DNA of 64,000 nucleotides from Spinellus fusiger (lineage: Eukaryota > Mucoromycota > Mucoromycetes > Mucorales > Phycomycetaceae): contig JALLLS010000006.1 in the NCBI GenBank assembly GCA_025094145.1, positions 186,001 through 250,000 on the forward strand. Direction: 5' to 3'. Shown one piece after another: positions 32,627-43,540 of the stretch. A model generated the notes under the pieces. That model saw only the letters and a program-made list of their open reading frames with translations, had not been told where the DNA came from and made no database searches. Within the stretch, counting starts at the first letter, position 1. Each line of letters opens with the position of its first letter. The translations under genes were made by a program, and so were the position numbers.

Positions 32627-34975
32627 GTCTAGTCATTTTTCTTATTAGCTAATTTATATAAATTGAATTTTAGTTCCCGGAATCCCTGCAGATTTACATT
32701 TTTGTTGTTTCCATTAAAATGGATGCATGTTGTATTTGTAACGGACAGCGAGAGTTACATACTATCTCTCGATCAAAGGGACAAAGACAACAGCCCTATT
32801 GAGTTTCTTTTTTCTTTTTCTTTCTTTTTCTTCACTTTAACTAGGACGTATGGTCTTTGTTATTATCGGTACTACCATGTGTATTGAACAGGATATCTTT
32901 TTGTTCTTTGATAGAAGGCACTCACCTACTTGTGTAGGTTGGGTAGAATAAGAAGCAGTAGAACTAGTTTGCACAAGCAGCACATTCAATATCACTTTTA
33001 AGTTAAATATTCATCTCTTCAGTAGGTTTATACGAGTGTGTGGGCTTGCTTGGCCTATAAAACGGATAAAAATAGTATTTTATCACTACGGATTTTATTC
33101 TTCACAGTAGTCTTTTGTATCTAAAATACTACCTTTGTATTTTCAATAGAGTGGTCCTTCTCTCTCTCTCTCTTAACCCATACTATTGTTTTATAATTTT
33201 ATTTTTAGTATGTATAGAATCATCTACTTTAATTTTCTTTTTAAAGCATTCAACAAAGATACAAAGATAGGTAGTTCAATATCTTTATATATTCGTATAC
33301 ATTTGTCTAAAGAATTTCATTTATTATTTGTAGTAAAGATATGTATAGAGTAACTTGAAAATTCAACAACAATAAAACATAGTACACAATGGTCAGAATA
33401 ACAACATAATTTTAAAAAAGAAATGGCGATCAGCTCTTTTGTCGATTTCATGCTTTTGAACCTGCTACATTCCAGAGAACAGTTGAGATTTCATTCTGTA
33501 TCTAATATTGTTATAAGTGATTATTATTTAGAAAATAAATGAAACTACCAAATTAAGAGCATTCTTATTTATTCATTCACATCTCTAGTCTCCAATTAAT
33601 CTGCCAAGCAAAAAAGAAAAGAAATTCTACCTGTATTCTGGATAGATCTACAAATACTCTTCATAAATAGAAAAGCTAATAATAATTTAAATTATATAGG
33701 AAATATATGAAGAATAGGATCTATTAATAATTAGGGAAAATACTATATTTGTTTGTTATCAAATTAATTAGATTCATCATATTATTGATATTTACAGGGG
33801 TAATCATTGTATATATTTATATATCATTTAGAATAGAAATCCTTACAAAGACATACTGGATAATGAGGTCTACTCATGCTTATTATAATTAGCTATACCT
33901 ACAACGATAAGCATAAGACCCCGATAATGTCAATAATCTGAATCAAAGACAAAAAAAAGTGAATATATTTGTGTTATTATTGTATTTTATGTAGAAATAT
34001 ATAAAATGTAAATGACTTAATATTGAGAAAATAAAGTATAGTACTTTCACTGAACACTATCCTCCTTTTTTCTTTTTTCTTTTCGTTTTTTCTATTTGTT
34101 TATTTTTATCAGAGCATGATATTACTCTAGAAAAAAATAACTCTTTATCATAATGTATTTTTTTTATTACGAGTGTATAGCTATATTTCCATGTAATTAA
34201 CCAACTTTTACAGCCCCAAAATTAATTGTAATTGACTTAATTTAGTCTTTGATCTTTTCCTCTTTCTTTTCAGAGTTAAAAAGATATAAAGATATAAATA
34301 ATATTTTATTCAACTTGAAGAATATTCCAAACTATCAGTACAAGTAAAAATATAAATTAATTAGTAAAAAGAAATACTGTTTATTCAGTATATCTAGATT
34401 GAGGATATTTCTGTATTGTCTTAACATTATTCTTCAAGTTAGATTAGCTATAATGTCAATTATTAGCTATATTCTTTATAATAAACAATTTTATCTTATG
34501 AGGAATATGTTGTGTAAGTTGTATGTTTGTTAGTCGATAAAAAAAAAAGTCATTATAAATAGATCCCCAACAAAACATTCCTATAAGGTGACTATAAAAG
34601 GTGATACTGTTTGGATGTTAATGGTGGGAGCAGATAAAAAGTATCCAAAGGTCAGAAAGATCCTTAGATGTGTACGTTGTTACTGATGATGATTCATTCG
34701 AGAGATCTCGCATCTCCGCTGAAACTAAAGCGTCAGTCCTCTTTCTCTTTGACGGAAGTTCAACTTGGGCCAGTAGATGGAGGATCCGAGAAATAGGGTC
34801 TGAAAATAAGGTATAAAAAACAACAATCGTAGTATGAATAACAAAAGCATCTGTGGGCGCAGGAGCAGGAGCAGTGTTAGCAGCTATTTATTTTCCCAGG
34901 CTCTGTTTTTTCCCTTCTTCTATTTGTTTATTGGCTACTATACCACCCTTAACAAAGAGGAAAATAATAATAAGA
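32627..34975. other. 2.3-kb AT-rich region without a recognisable gene
   Basis: Very AT-rich DNA between RNase T2 and the C1-THF synthase gene, with dense stop codons on both strands and no ORF above 75 codons. A polyT/C tract lies at 34070-34100. Near 34685-34800 a short open stretch reads RISAETKASVLFLFD on the plus strand, faintly like the N-terminus of a transposase, but this is weak. It may hold long UTRs or old transposon debris. Confidence 0.6.
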
Positions 34976-37900
34976 ATGTCCTGTACTATTATTGACGGAA
35001 AAGCACTTGCACAGTAAGGCTTATAGAGTCTCTTATGGCCTTTTCTGCCCAACACAACTCAATGTTATACTGTGTTTGTTTCTCATTGCCTCGAATAGAT
35101 CTGTGCGTACACGTGTAAAACAGGATATAGAGGCTACCCGAGAAAGCTACCCTGAATTCAAACCTCACTTGGCTATTGTTCAAGTGGGTGCTAGAGAGGA
35201 TTCTTCTATTTATGTTAAAATGAAAGATAGAGCAGCCCAGGAAGTGAGTTTTTAGACTATGAATAAATCTATAAAGAGAGAAGGCTCACTGTTTCTTTTA
35301 TTAAAGTGTGATATCAGTATTACAATGGAGAAGTTGCCCGAGTCTATCTCTGAAGTCACTTTGTTACAGAAGGTCAAGGAACTCAATAATGATTATCGCA
35401 TTCACGGTATTCTTGTTCAAATGCCTCTTCCTGCTCATATTGATGAGACCAAGGTGATTGAGGCTATTGACTACCAAAAGGATGTGGATGGGTAAGTTAT
35501 TTAATAGGGAATATCGGTGGTGTTTGTATCAGCATTTGTATTGAGTCTCATTTATATATGATAGATTCCATGCTGTTAATATTGGTTATATGACCAAGAA
35601 GAATGCAGAGCCACTCTTCTTGCCATGCACACCCAAGGGCATTGTTGCATTACTCAAATCAACTGGTAATATACTCATTTTCAATTGTTAAAAGAAGAGC
35701 CTACTTACTGATCCATGTACTCTTATGCTACTATGCACTACTATGCACTACTATGCACTGCTACGTGCTGTTATGTATGATCAGGTATTGAATTGGAAGG
35801 AAAACATGCCGTGGTTCTTGGTCGTAGTGATATTGTGGTATGTAATATAGTTCTCCTATAAACTCTTTATCCTTCAATTCAACTCAAACACAACCTACTT
35901 TGTACTGTACTTGATATTATAGGGTGCTCCTGTAGCTACTCTGTTAACAGCTGAGAATGCGACTGTCACTCTCTGCCACTCGAAAACTATTGGATTAGAA
36001 AATATTGTAAGCAAAAATTCATGATGGGTCTCTTCTATCAAGCCTCTCTTACTCAAGTGTTGAACAGGTTAAACAAGCAGACATTGTAGTAGCTGCTATT
36101 GGTAAAGCTGAGCTTGTGAAGGGAGATTGGATCAAGCCAGGAGCTGTTGTTATTGATGTTGGAACCAATGCAGTGCAAGGTAAACTCATTCATGATGATA
36201 ACATATATTATAGTCTATCTTTCCTTTTCTCCTCCTTTTCCTCTTCTCCTATGTAGACACCAGTGCATGTAACCTACATTACTAACATGTCGTATAGACT
36301 CCACCAAGAAATCTGGTATTCGTTGGGTAGGAGATGTTGAATATGAAAAGGCAAAGACAATTGCTAGTGCAATTACACCTGTTCCAGGAGGCGTGGGACC
36401 TATGACAGTAGCCATGTTGATGGAAAACACGCGTCTGAGTGCTATGCGCTGGCTTGAATTGAGCCAAAAGAGATCAATCCTCCCACTGCCTCTTGAACTC
36501 TTGAATCCTGTGCCAAAGGATATTGAAATTGCTAGGGCCCAGACTCCCAAGCACATCTCTACTCTTTGTCAAGAGATTGGATTAGGTGCCAGTGAGGTAG
36601 GGAAACATTCCCTTTTTTTTTGTACCTACATCTACATGCACACACACAAACAGACATCATCTTACTTTTATATGTATAGTATGAACTCTATGGCCCTAGC
36701 AAGGCAAAGATCAACCTCGATGTATTGGAACGTCTTTCACATCGTCAGGATGGTCGTTATGTGGTAGTCACTGGGTAAGAAAACAACCTACACAACCACT
36801 AGGAATACTCACTCGTTCTTTTAGTATCACACCTACACCATTGGGTGAAGGCAAATCCACCACCACCATTGGTCTTGTCCAAGCCCTAGGTGCTCACTTG
36901 AACAAGGCTGCATTTGCCTGTGTGCGCCAACCCTCTCAAGGCCCTACATTTGGTATCAAAGGTGGTGCTGCAGGAGGAGGCTATTCCCAAGTCATCCCTA
37001 TGGACGAATTCAACCTTCACTTGACAGGTGATCTTCATGCTGTCACTGCAGCCAACAATCTTCTTGCTGCAGCCATTGATGCTCGTATCTTCCATGAAAA
37101 CACCCAGTCCGACAAGGCCCTTCTCAACCGTCTTTGCCCTGCACAAAAGGGAGTCAAGACATTTGCCCCTGTGATGTTCAAGCGTCTTCATAAGCTGGGC
37201 ATCCACAAAACAAACCCCAATGAATTGACAGAAGAAGAAGTCAAACGTTTTGCTCGTCTTGATATTGATCCTGCTACCATTACATGGCAACGTGTGATGG
37301 ACACCAATGATCGTTTCTTGCGTCAGATCTCCATTGGCCAGAACCCCACAGAAAAGGGTATGGTGCGAGAGACTGGATTCGATATCACTGTGGCAAGTGA
37401 AGTCATGGCTGTCCTCGCCCTGGCCACTGATCTCAAGGACATGCGTGAACGTCTTGGTAACATGGTCGTTGCCAGTTCTCGTGGGGGGGATCCTGTCACT
37501 GCTGATGATATTGGCATTGGAGGTGCTCTTACTGTTTTGATGAAGGACGCTATTAAGCCTAATCTGATGCAAACCCTTGAGGGGACACCTGTGCTTGTTC
37601 ATGCTGGGCCCTTTGCCAATATTGCTCATGGAAACTCATCCATCTTGGCAGATAAGATTGCTCTTAAATTGGCAGGCACAGACAAGGGAGCCAGTGCCAT
37701 GGAGCCTGGCTATGTAGTGACAGAAGCTGGGTTTGGTGCTGATATGGGCATGGAGAAGTTCTTTGATATCAAGTGTCGTGTGTCTGGTCTTGTACCTGAT
37801 GCCGTTGTCATTGTTGCTACAGTGCGTGCCTTGAAGATGCACGGAGGTGCTCCTGATGTTGTTGCTGGTCGACCTCTTCCTGATGCTTATACCGAAGAGA

Positions 37901-38607
37901 ACCTTGAATTCTTGGAGAAGGGATGTGCTAATCTTGTTAAACATATCGAAAATGCCAAGAAGTTTGGTATTTCTGTCATTGTGGCTATTAACCTGTTCTC
38001 GTAAGTCAATAGACAAGATAAGAGGAGGAGGAGGAGAAGGAGAGAGAGAGAGAGAAATTGACTTGAAGATTGTCTTTATAGATCTGACACTGCTGCAGAA
38101 ATGGAACTTGTCCGCAAGATATCCTTGGCAGCAGGAGCAGATGATGCTGTTGCTTGTGATCACTGGGCTCGTGGTGGTCTTGGCGCCGTTGATCTTGGCA
38201 AGGCTGTTGTCTCCGCATGTGAGAAAGAGAAGAAGTTCAACTTCTTGTATGAACTTGATCTTCCTATTGAAGCCAAGATTGAATCCATCTGCAAAAACAT
38301 CTATGGTGCTGATGGTATTGAGTTGAGCGAGTTGGCCAAAGAGAAGATTGCTACCTACACAAAGCAAGGATTCAGCCATTTGCCCATTTGTATGGCCAAG
38401 ACTCAGTACAGCTTCAGTCATGATGCTGCATTGAAGGGTGTCCCTACTGGATTTGTAGTGCCTATTCGTGATATCCGTGCCTCTGTAGGTGCTGGTTTCC
38501 TCTATCCTTTGGTAGGCTCAATGCAGACAATGCCTGGGTTGCCTACACGCCCTTGCTTCTTTGATGTTGACTTGGATGAGAGTGGCAATGTTTTGGGTCT
38601 CTTTTAA
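34976..38607 (+). CDS. ADE3: trifunctional C1-tetrahydrofolate synthase
   Basis: Methylene-THF dehydrogenase, methenyl-THF cyclohydrolase and 10-formyl-THF synthetase in one protein, feeding one-carbon units to purine, thymidylate and methionine synthesis. No mitochondrial presequence is visible ([13 protein letters not shown]), so it is the cytosolic type. Dehydrogenase/cyclohydrolase domain: [19 protein letters not shown] (catalytic Lys in YVKMK), [47 protein letters not shown]. Synthetase domain: P-loop [77 protein letters not shown] and the ending [16 protein letters not shown]. Eight to nine introns crowd the 5' half; one 1.16-kb exon (about 36841-38000) holds most of the synthetase domain and has clearly more C-ending codons, a sign of high expression. 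It is convergent with homocitrate synthase. Confidence 0.96.
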
Positions 38608-38776
38608 GTATGACATTTTTATTTATGTATAATGAAAAGAGATGACAGAAATAGCAAATACAGAAAATAATAATAATAATACACATGGAATGAACATAAA
38701 TTTCATCGAGAAAAGCCTTTCATATACTATGGACTCGGAAGAAAGAGAGAGAAGGAAGAAGAAAAAAGAAAAGTGT

Positions 38777-40173
38777 TTAGGTACTGGTAGTTTGGATAAG
38801 CTGGTCGGGCGTTTCGATTGTATTCAAGACAGTGGTATGGTTTGATGTTCTCTTGGCATCATGGTATTGGAAAAGAAGAGAGTCGACATTATCAAGGGAC
38901 AGGGGACGAATATCAGCGAGTTCCTTGATCTTTTGAGTTACTGCCTTTGCATCTTCGTCTGTCATTTCTGTTAGACGCAGTTGTTCTATTCTGTTCTTGA
39001 CAGCATTCCAGCCCGTCAAGCGATGACCAATGCTGACATAACGAGACATGCCAAAGTCCTCTGGCTTGAGGATTTCATAGGTAGAAGGATTGTTGAGAAT
39101 AGCCTTGGCATGGATACCAGCCTTGTGTGTAAATGCACAATAGCCAGTGATATAGTTGTTAAAAGGAACAGCCACCTCCACAGCATCTGCCACGAGATTC
39201 TCAACATTGCGAATTAACTTGACATCGTATTTGCCCAATACATAGTCCTTGTCAGCAGCATACATACGGGCAAACAGTCCACCCAGAGGAGTAATACCAT
39301 TGCGTTCACCAATACCAAGGACAGAAGTGTCAATATGAGTGGCTCCTGCCTCAAGAGCAGCATAGGCATTGGCAATGGCACACCCGGTATCGTTGTGGAA
39401 ATGACATTCAATGTCGCAATTCACCACACTACGGAGGGTTTTGACGAGCTCATACACTTGACGAGGATTGGCACATCCTACAGTATCAGCAATCCCTACA
39501 CGGTCCACACCAATCTTGTCCACTGCCTTGTAGATGCTCAGCAGATCCACAAGATCAGAGCGGAAAGAGTCTTCTGTGGAGAAACGCACTTCACGGCCCT
39601 GACTCTTGATGTAGGTGATAACTTCAATGGCCTTTTCAGTAATGTAATCCATGTCTTTGCCATGAGAGAACTCACGAAGGTAGCTTGAGGTACCAATCAC
39701 CACATCCACGCCATCCACACCTGTCTCTACTGCCAAGCGAGCATCGTCCATATGACACCGGGTATGCGTCAGAATCTTGGCTTTGAGACCGAGACTAGAG
39801 ATAGTCTTGCAGTCATTGTAGGATTGTTCAGAGGCAGCAGGAGAGGTAAGTTCAAGATAATCCACACCAATGGCATCTAATGCCTTGGCAATTTCAATCT
39901 TTTTGGCAGTATCAAAAAAGGCATTGGCAAACTGTTCACCCTCTTTGTACAGATAGAATAGATTAGTTTATGGATTGATTAGAGAGAGTATGTCCACCCA
40001 CATATCATCCCATGTCACCTACCTCTTAGTGTGGATTCAATGATCTTGAAACGGGAGATATTGGACATTGGATCGGGATACTTTGGCATGTAGGGGGATA
40101 CAAATGGCTCACGGGTTCTCTGTGCAGGAGGAGCGACCATTGGGGATTCAGAAGAGTCTCTTGGTGGTGACAT
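38777..40173 (-). CDS. LYS21: homocitrate synthase (lysine biosynthesis)
   Basis: First step of the alpha-aminoadipate lysine pathway: acetyl-CoA plus 2-oxoglutarate to homocitrate. Exon 1 (about 40024-40173) starts [20 protein letters not shown] and ends [10 protein letters not shown]. The next exon gives [20 protein letters not shown], and a long exon of about 1.1 kb follows with [49 protein letters not shown], the metal-binding [36 protein letters not shown] and [16 protein letters not shown]. The ending is QLIQTTST. Catalytic TLREGEQF, HxH and the C-terminal lysine-feedback region are all present. No targeting peptide is obvious. The 3' end lies only 170 bases from that of ADE3. Confidence 0.95.
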
Positions 40174-41297
40174 TCTAGGTAGTGTTGGATAGAGGTGTAG
40201 AGTATAGATGTATGTATTTTCTCCACTGACTCGATCTCAACCTGATTTATAGTGACTGAAGAAGATCTTAAGGGTTAGATAATCAGCTTAGTATGAATCT
40301 TTTGCTCTTTTCCATAAGTGAATATGATCATATCTCCGATCTATGCCTTCATATGGAAAGATAGATCCAGACTAGAAGGGGAAAGTAGAGATGATCTTTT
40401 TTAATATGAATAGTGTTCATAGAATGAGTTGAGTTTATAGTGTATATTGCCATTGTCTTGTGTGTGTGTTATATTAATAGCATAATTAAGATCTACACCC
40501 AATGGTACACTGTTTGTGATTGTGTTTATATAATGAAAGTGAATAAAAGCCCTCTGATGCCATTTCCTCTCCTGTGAAAATACAAGATGATTCATGGTGT
40601 GTTGTTCTTAGTTATAAACAAGGGGGAATATAGGTACATCTATCACTAATAAGTGTCTGTAACTTATCAACATCATATGACATGAATGCAAAATAAATAA
40701 ATAAAAAATAACAAATAAAAGACTGTTAAGGAGACTGGGCCCACTTCAAATTTTCTGTAATTTAGCTTGGTAGAATTACCCTCTATTGTTTCATATGACA
40801 TCATTTTATAGACCATTCTATATACTATTCTATAGACCATTTTGTATACCATTTTGTATGCCATTCTACAGACAATTCTACAGACAATTCTACAGTCTAT
40901 TCTCTCCAACATATCCATAGTCTCCATTGTCTCCATTGTCTCTATTGTATTTATAGTATGTAGACTTCACAAAATGTCCATATTAAGTATACCAAGTCTA
41001 CTCATTGGATCTATTGTACCCACTGCACCCACCATAGTATTTACAATAGACACTATTGTCTCTTAATGCCCCAAAGGAAGAAGACATTCAAATAGAGATG
41101 GGACTGCTTATCTTGGCAGGAATATGCAGGTGAAAATTCCTCCCTCCATTGATGTGGTGGAGTGTTGCGTCAGTTATTTACGGAAACAGGATCAGTCTTT
41201 TTTTTCTCTTCTCTCTCTCTCAATCTCTCTCAATCTCTCTCTCTCTCTTCTTTTTTTCTTTTTCTCCTCTTGTTAATTTATCGCGTCCATTGTTACC
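40174..41297. other. intergenic region with 12-bp minisatellite
   Basis: AT-rich DNA between LYS21 and the acidic-protein gene. Besides the tandem repeat at 40806-40915 it has CT-rich tracts (41195-41270) just upstream of the next start. No supported gene; the minus-strand ORF at 40673-40936 simply translates the repeat. Confidence 0.55.
40806..40945. repeat. 12-bp minisatellite, unit like CCATTCTATAGA, then (TCTCCATTG)n
   Basis: About eight degenerate 12-base units (CCATTCTATATA, CTATTCTATAGA, CCATTTTGTATA, CAATTCTACAGA) run from about 40810 to 40905, followed by a few nine-base TCTCCATTG units. Two further 12-bp arrays with similar content lie at 43326 and 46613. Confidence 0.75.
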
Positions 41298-41732
41298 ATG
41301 CAAGATAATAAGCGTATCAAATTAGACAGTGCTATTGCAAAAGTGACTTTTGGAGAGGAAGAGAAGCCTGTCTCTGTTCCTAGTCAGCAAAACAAAGGAA
41401 AGGGAAAAGCAACTGTCACTATAAAATCCCCAGAAACAAAGTCAAACGACGAGAACTCTGTTTCTGATACCAATGAAAGTGAAGAAGAAGATACTTCCCT
41501 TGCTTCGTTCTGGAAACATAATTATGAGGACGAGGACGAGGAGGAAGAAGACGATGAAGATTTCCAAGAACAAGACAGTGAGGAAGAGAGTGAGGAAGAA
41601 GAAGAGGAAGAGAATGAAAACGAAAATGACGAGGACGATGAAAATGAAGAAAACAATCACATATCAAAGGCCGGCACCTCCTCTTCCTCTTCCTCCTCTG
41701 CTAGAATTGCAGGAGAGAAGCGTAAAATGTAA
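41298..41732 (+). CDS. hypothetical acidic protein, 144 aa
   Basis: Single-exon frame. The N-terminus is basic (MQDNKRIKLDSAIAKVTFGE, with KRIKLD as a possible nuclear signal). The middle reads SEEEDTSLASFWKHNYEDED and is followed by about 55 residues that are almost all Glu/Asp/Asn, then a poly-Ser tract and a basic end GEKRKM. Such charge runs are typical of histone chaperones and nucleolar proteins, but no family could be assigned. A CT-rich tract precedes the ATG. The frame could alternatively be a repeat artefact, but the ordered N-terminus argues for a real gene. Confidence 0.6.
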   Translation: MQDNKRIKLDSAIAKVTFGEEEKPVSVPSQQNKGKGKATVTIKSPETKSNDENSVSDTNESEEEDTSLASFWKHNYEDEDEEEEDDEDFQEQDSEEESEEEEEEENENENDEDDENEENNHISKAGTSSSSSSSARIAGEKRKM

Positions 41733-42311
41733 TAACAAAATAAAACTCAATATCAATTTTATTCTTTTCCTTTTCTATCCCACCCTCTTCTCTCTTTCCT
41801 GTCAGTGGAGCAGGCTGCAGTTGTTTTATTGGTGTTTCTCTCTATTTGCCGTGGTTAAAATAGAGTTGCATTTCATCTGCTGAGAGGGAAAATCAGTGCA
41901 CTTTGGAGGTAGGACAACCAGATAGAGGTATAGGGTAAAAAAGATAAAAAAGATAAAGACAACTCAGCCTTCTTGTTCTAAATGAGCCAGGGGTCAATAA
42001 AGACAGGAGAGGAAAGAATGCCTCACTCCGCCTCCGAAGCACCCTCTTTCTCTCTTCATTACAGGTTGCCATGGAACACAGGGCTCGTGACAGGGTGCGG
42101 CACTTGGGGTCTCTTTTCCGTAGCATTGAACCATCAAGTGTTGTTTGTAGGAGCCAATGAGATGGAAGAATAGAGGGAAAAATGCTATGTACTTGCTATT
42201 TATTATAGTGCTTCTTATTATGCTTTCATTCTCTTATTTCTTTATGCTATTTAATGGACAATGCTATATATAAATATCTACAATTGAAATGAATCAATGG
42301 GCCAATGGATC
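41733..42311. other. intergenic, possible unassigned exon near 42065
   Basis: At 42065-42165, after a TTACAG acceptor-like site, the plus strand reads AMEHRARDRVRHLGSLFRSI, and the minus strand is also open there. Neither could be linked to a gene. The rest is unremarkable. Confidence 0.35.
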
Positions 42312-42916
42312 TTAATAATCAAGGCTATAGGTGCTGTTTTGACAAGAGTCCATTGGAGGAGGAAGAGAGTCGTATCTTTGTTTCAATAGATACAGACATG
42401 GTCCGAGGGTAGATTCAATATGAACACGGCGTTGAGAATCTTGTGTCTGTTGTAGCAGTTGGTGCAATGCTCGACTATAGGCCTGAATGGCTTCTCGCGT
42501 TGATTCAAGGTCTCCAGCATAATAAGGGGTACCGAGTGAGTCTTTTGCATAGGAAATCTACACGTAAATGATAGGCGTGAGTCTCTTTATTGCAGCATAG
42601 GATTTCTTTTTCTAATATTTACCTCGTCCAATGCATGATTGTACAGATCTTTAATGCCTTGTTCTTTTTGAATATCACACGCATAATTGGAGTGGTTGCT
42701 GGATTCACGTCTTCGGAATGGATTTGGAATACTGTTAAAGAGGCGTTCTGCCTTGATTTCAATGATGGAAGCAGTTAATTTTCGCTTTCTTTGGTCTGGC
42801 AAATTCAGAGTGTGGTGTGTGCAACAGCTGCACTCTGATTTTCTTCGTTTGGAGTTGGCAAATGGCTCTGGTGAGAAGCGTGTTTTGAAACTAGACCATC
42901 GAGATTTAAAGAGCAT
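42312..42916 (-). CDS. small basic protein with MIT-like helical hairpin
   Basis: Two or more exons. Exon 1 starts at 42916 (MLFKSRWSSFKTRFSPEPFA) and is basic, with CSCC and an LPDQRKRKLTASIIEIKAE segment, ending NHALDEV. The last exon reads ISYAKDSLGTPYYAGDLEST, REAIQAYSRALHQLLQQTQD, YLLKQRYDSLPP, ending NSTYSLDY at TAA 42312. The pattern Y..GD...REAIQAY.RAL..LL, then a second helix ending in LKQRYDSL, resembles MIT (microtubule interacting and transport) domains that bind ESCRT-III tails. This is inference from the helical pattern only; an upstream in-frame Met at 43012 is less likely. Length about 170 aa. Confidence 0.55.
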
Positions 42917-43540
42917 GGCAGTTATTGAAGTGTGAGAATGAAGGAAATGGATGAATGAGTAAACGAAGAAGGATTGGAATGAAATTCCATCAATATAAAT
43001 ACACTTTTCCAATGTGCATGAATGGGGGACATAGAGTCAAAGGGCGGAGTGCAACCATCGCATGATATCACACATATGGGAAGGTGGCGGCGGCATAATA
43101 AAAAAGACAAGTAGTGCAAAGTCATTGCTGCAGATGACAAAGCCTTGGTGAGCTTTGTTCGTGTATCCATTAGCCAACCATAAACAAAGGCTGAATTCAC
43201 CTCCGCCTTACTGTCATGTCTGTCCTTCTTTTCTCCTTCTCTGCCCTCTCCCCTCCCCTCCTTTTCTTCTCCTTCTTCTCCTGCCTATGAGATGATAGGT
43301 CTATCGGATGCTGCAGCCATTCATGCGATTCTACCTACAGTTCTACCTACAGTTCTACCTACAGTTCTGTCTTCAATTCTACCTATAGTTCTACCTACAA
43401 TTCTACCTATAGTTCTACCTACAATTCTACTTATCCAAGGATCATTATAACAATCAGAAATTAGAATATAGGTAACAAATCATTCATACAATAGTCTTGT
43501 TTATATTTCTCACTCTTTAATCCTTCAATCCTTCAATCCT
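42917..43540. other. intergenic with 12-bp minisatellite
   Basis: Lies between the MIT-like gene and the metalloprotease. It has a CT-rich stretch (43215-43290) and the tandem repeat at 43326-43437. A 92-codon minus-strand ORF at 42922-43200 shows no recognised motif. Confidence 0.5.
43326..43437. repeat. 12-bp minisatellite, unit GTTCTACCTACA
   Basis: About nine 12-base units: GTTCTACCTACA repeated, with ATTCTACCTATA and GTTCTGTCTTCA variants. It lies about 100 bases beyond the 3' end of the metalloprotease gene. Confidence 0.88.

Noticed and set aside
36886..37629. 247-codon minus-strand ORF
   Set aside because: It lies antisense to the ADE3 synthetase exon, whose motifs are unmistakable; codon bias in ADE3 keeps the opposite strand open.
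37636..38421. 261-codon minus-strand ORF
   Set aside because: Also antisense to ADE3 and crossing one of its introns; no motif.
41419..41667. Minus-strand ORFs rich in His/Arg/Phe/Leu
   Set aside because: Antisense to the Glu/Asp tract of the acidic protein; the composition is forced by GAA/GAG codons.
43326..43437. CRISPR-like array
   Set aside because: Units are only 12 bases with no spacers; the genome is eukaryotic. It is a minisatellite.
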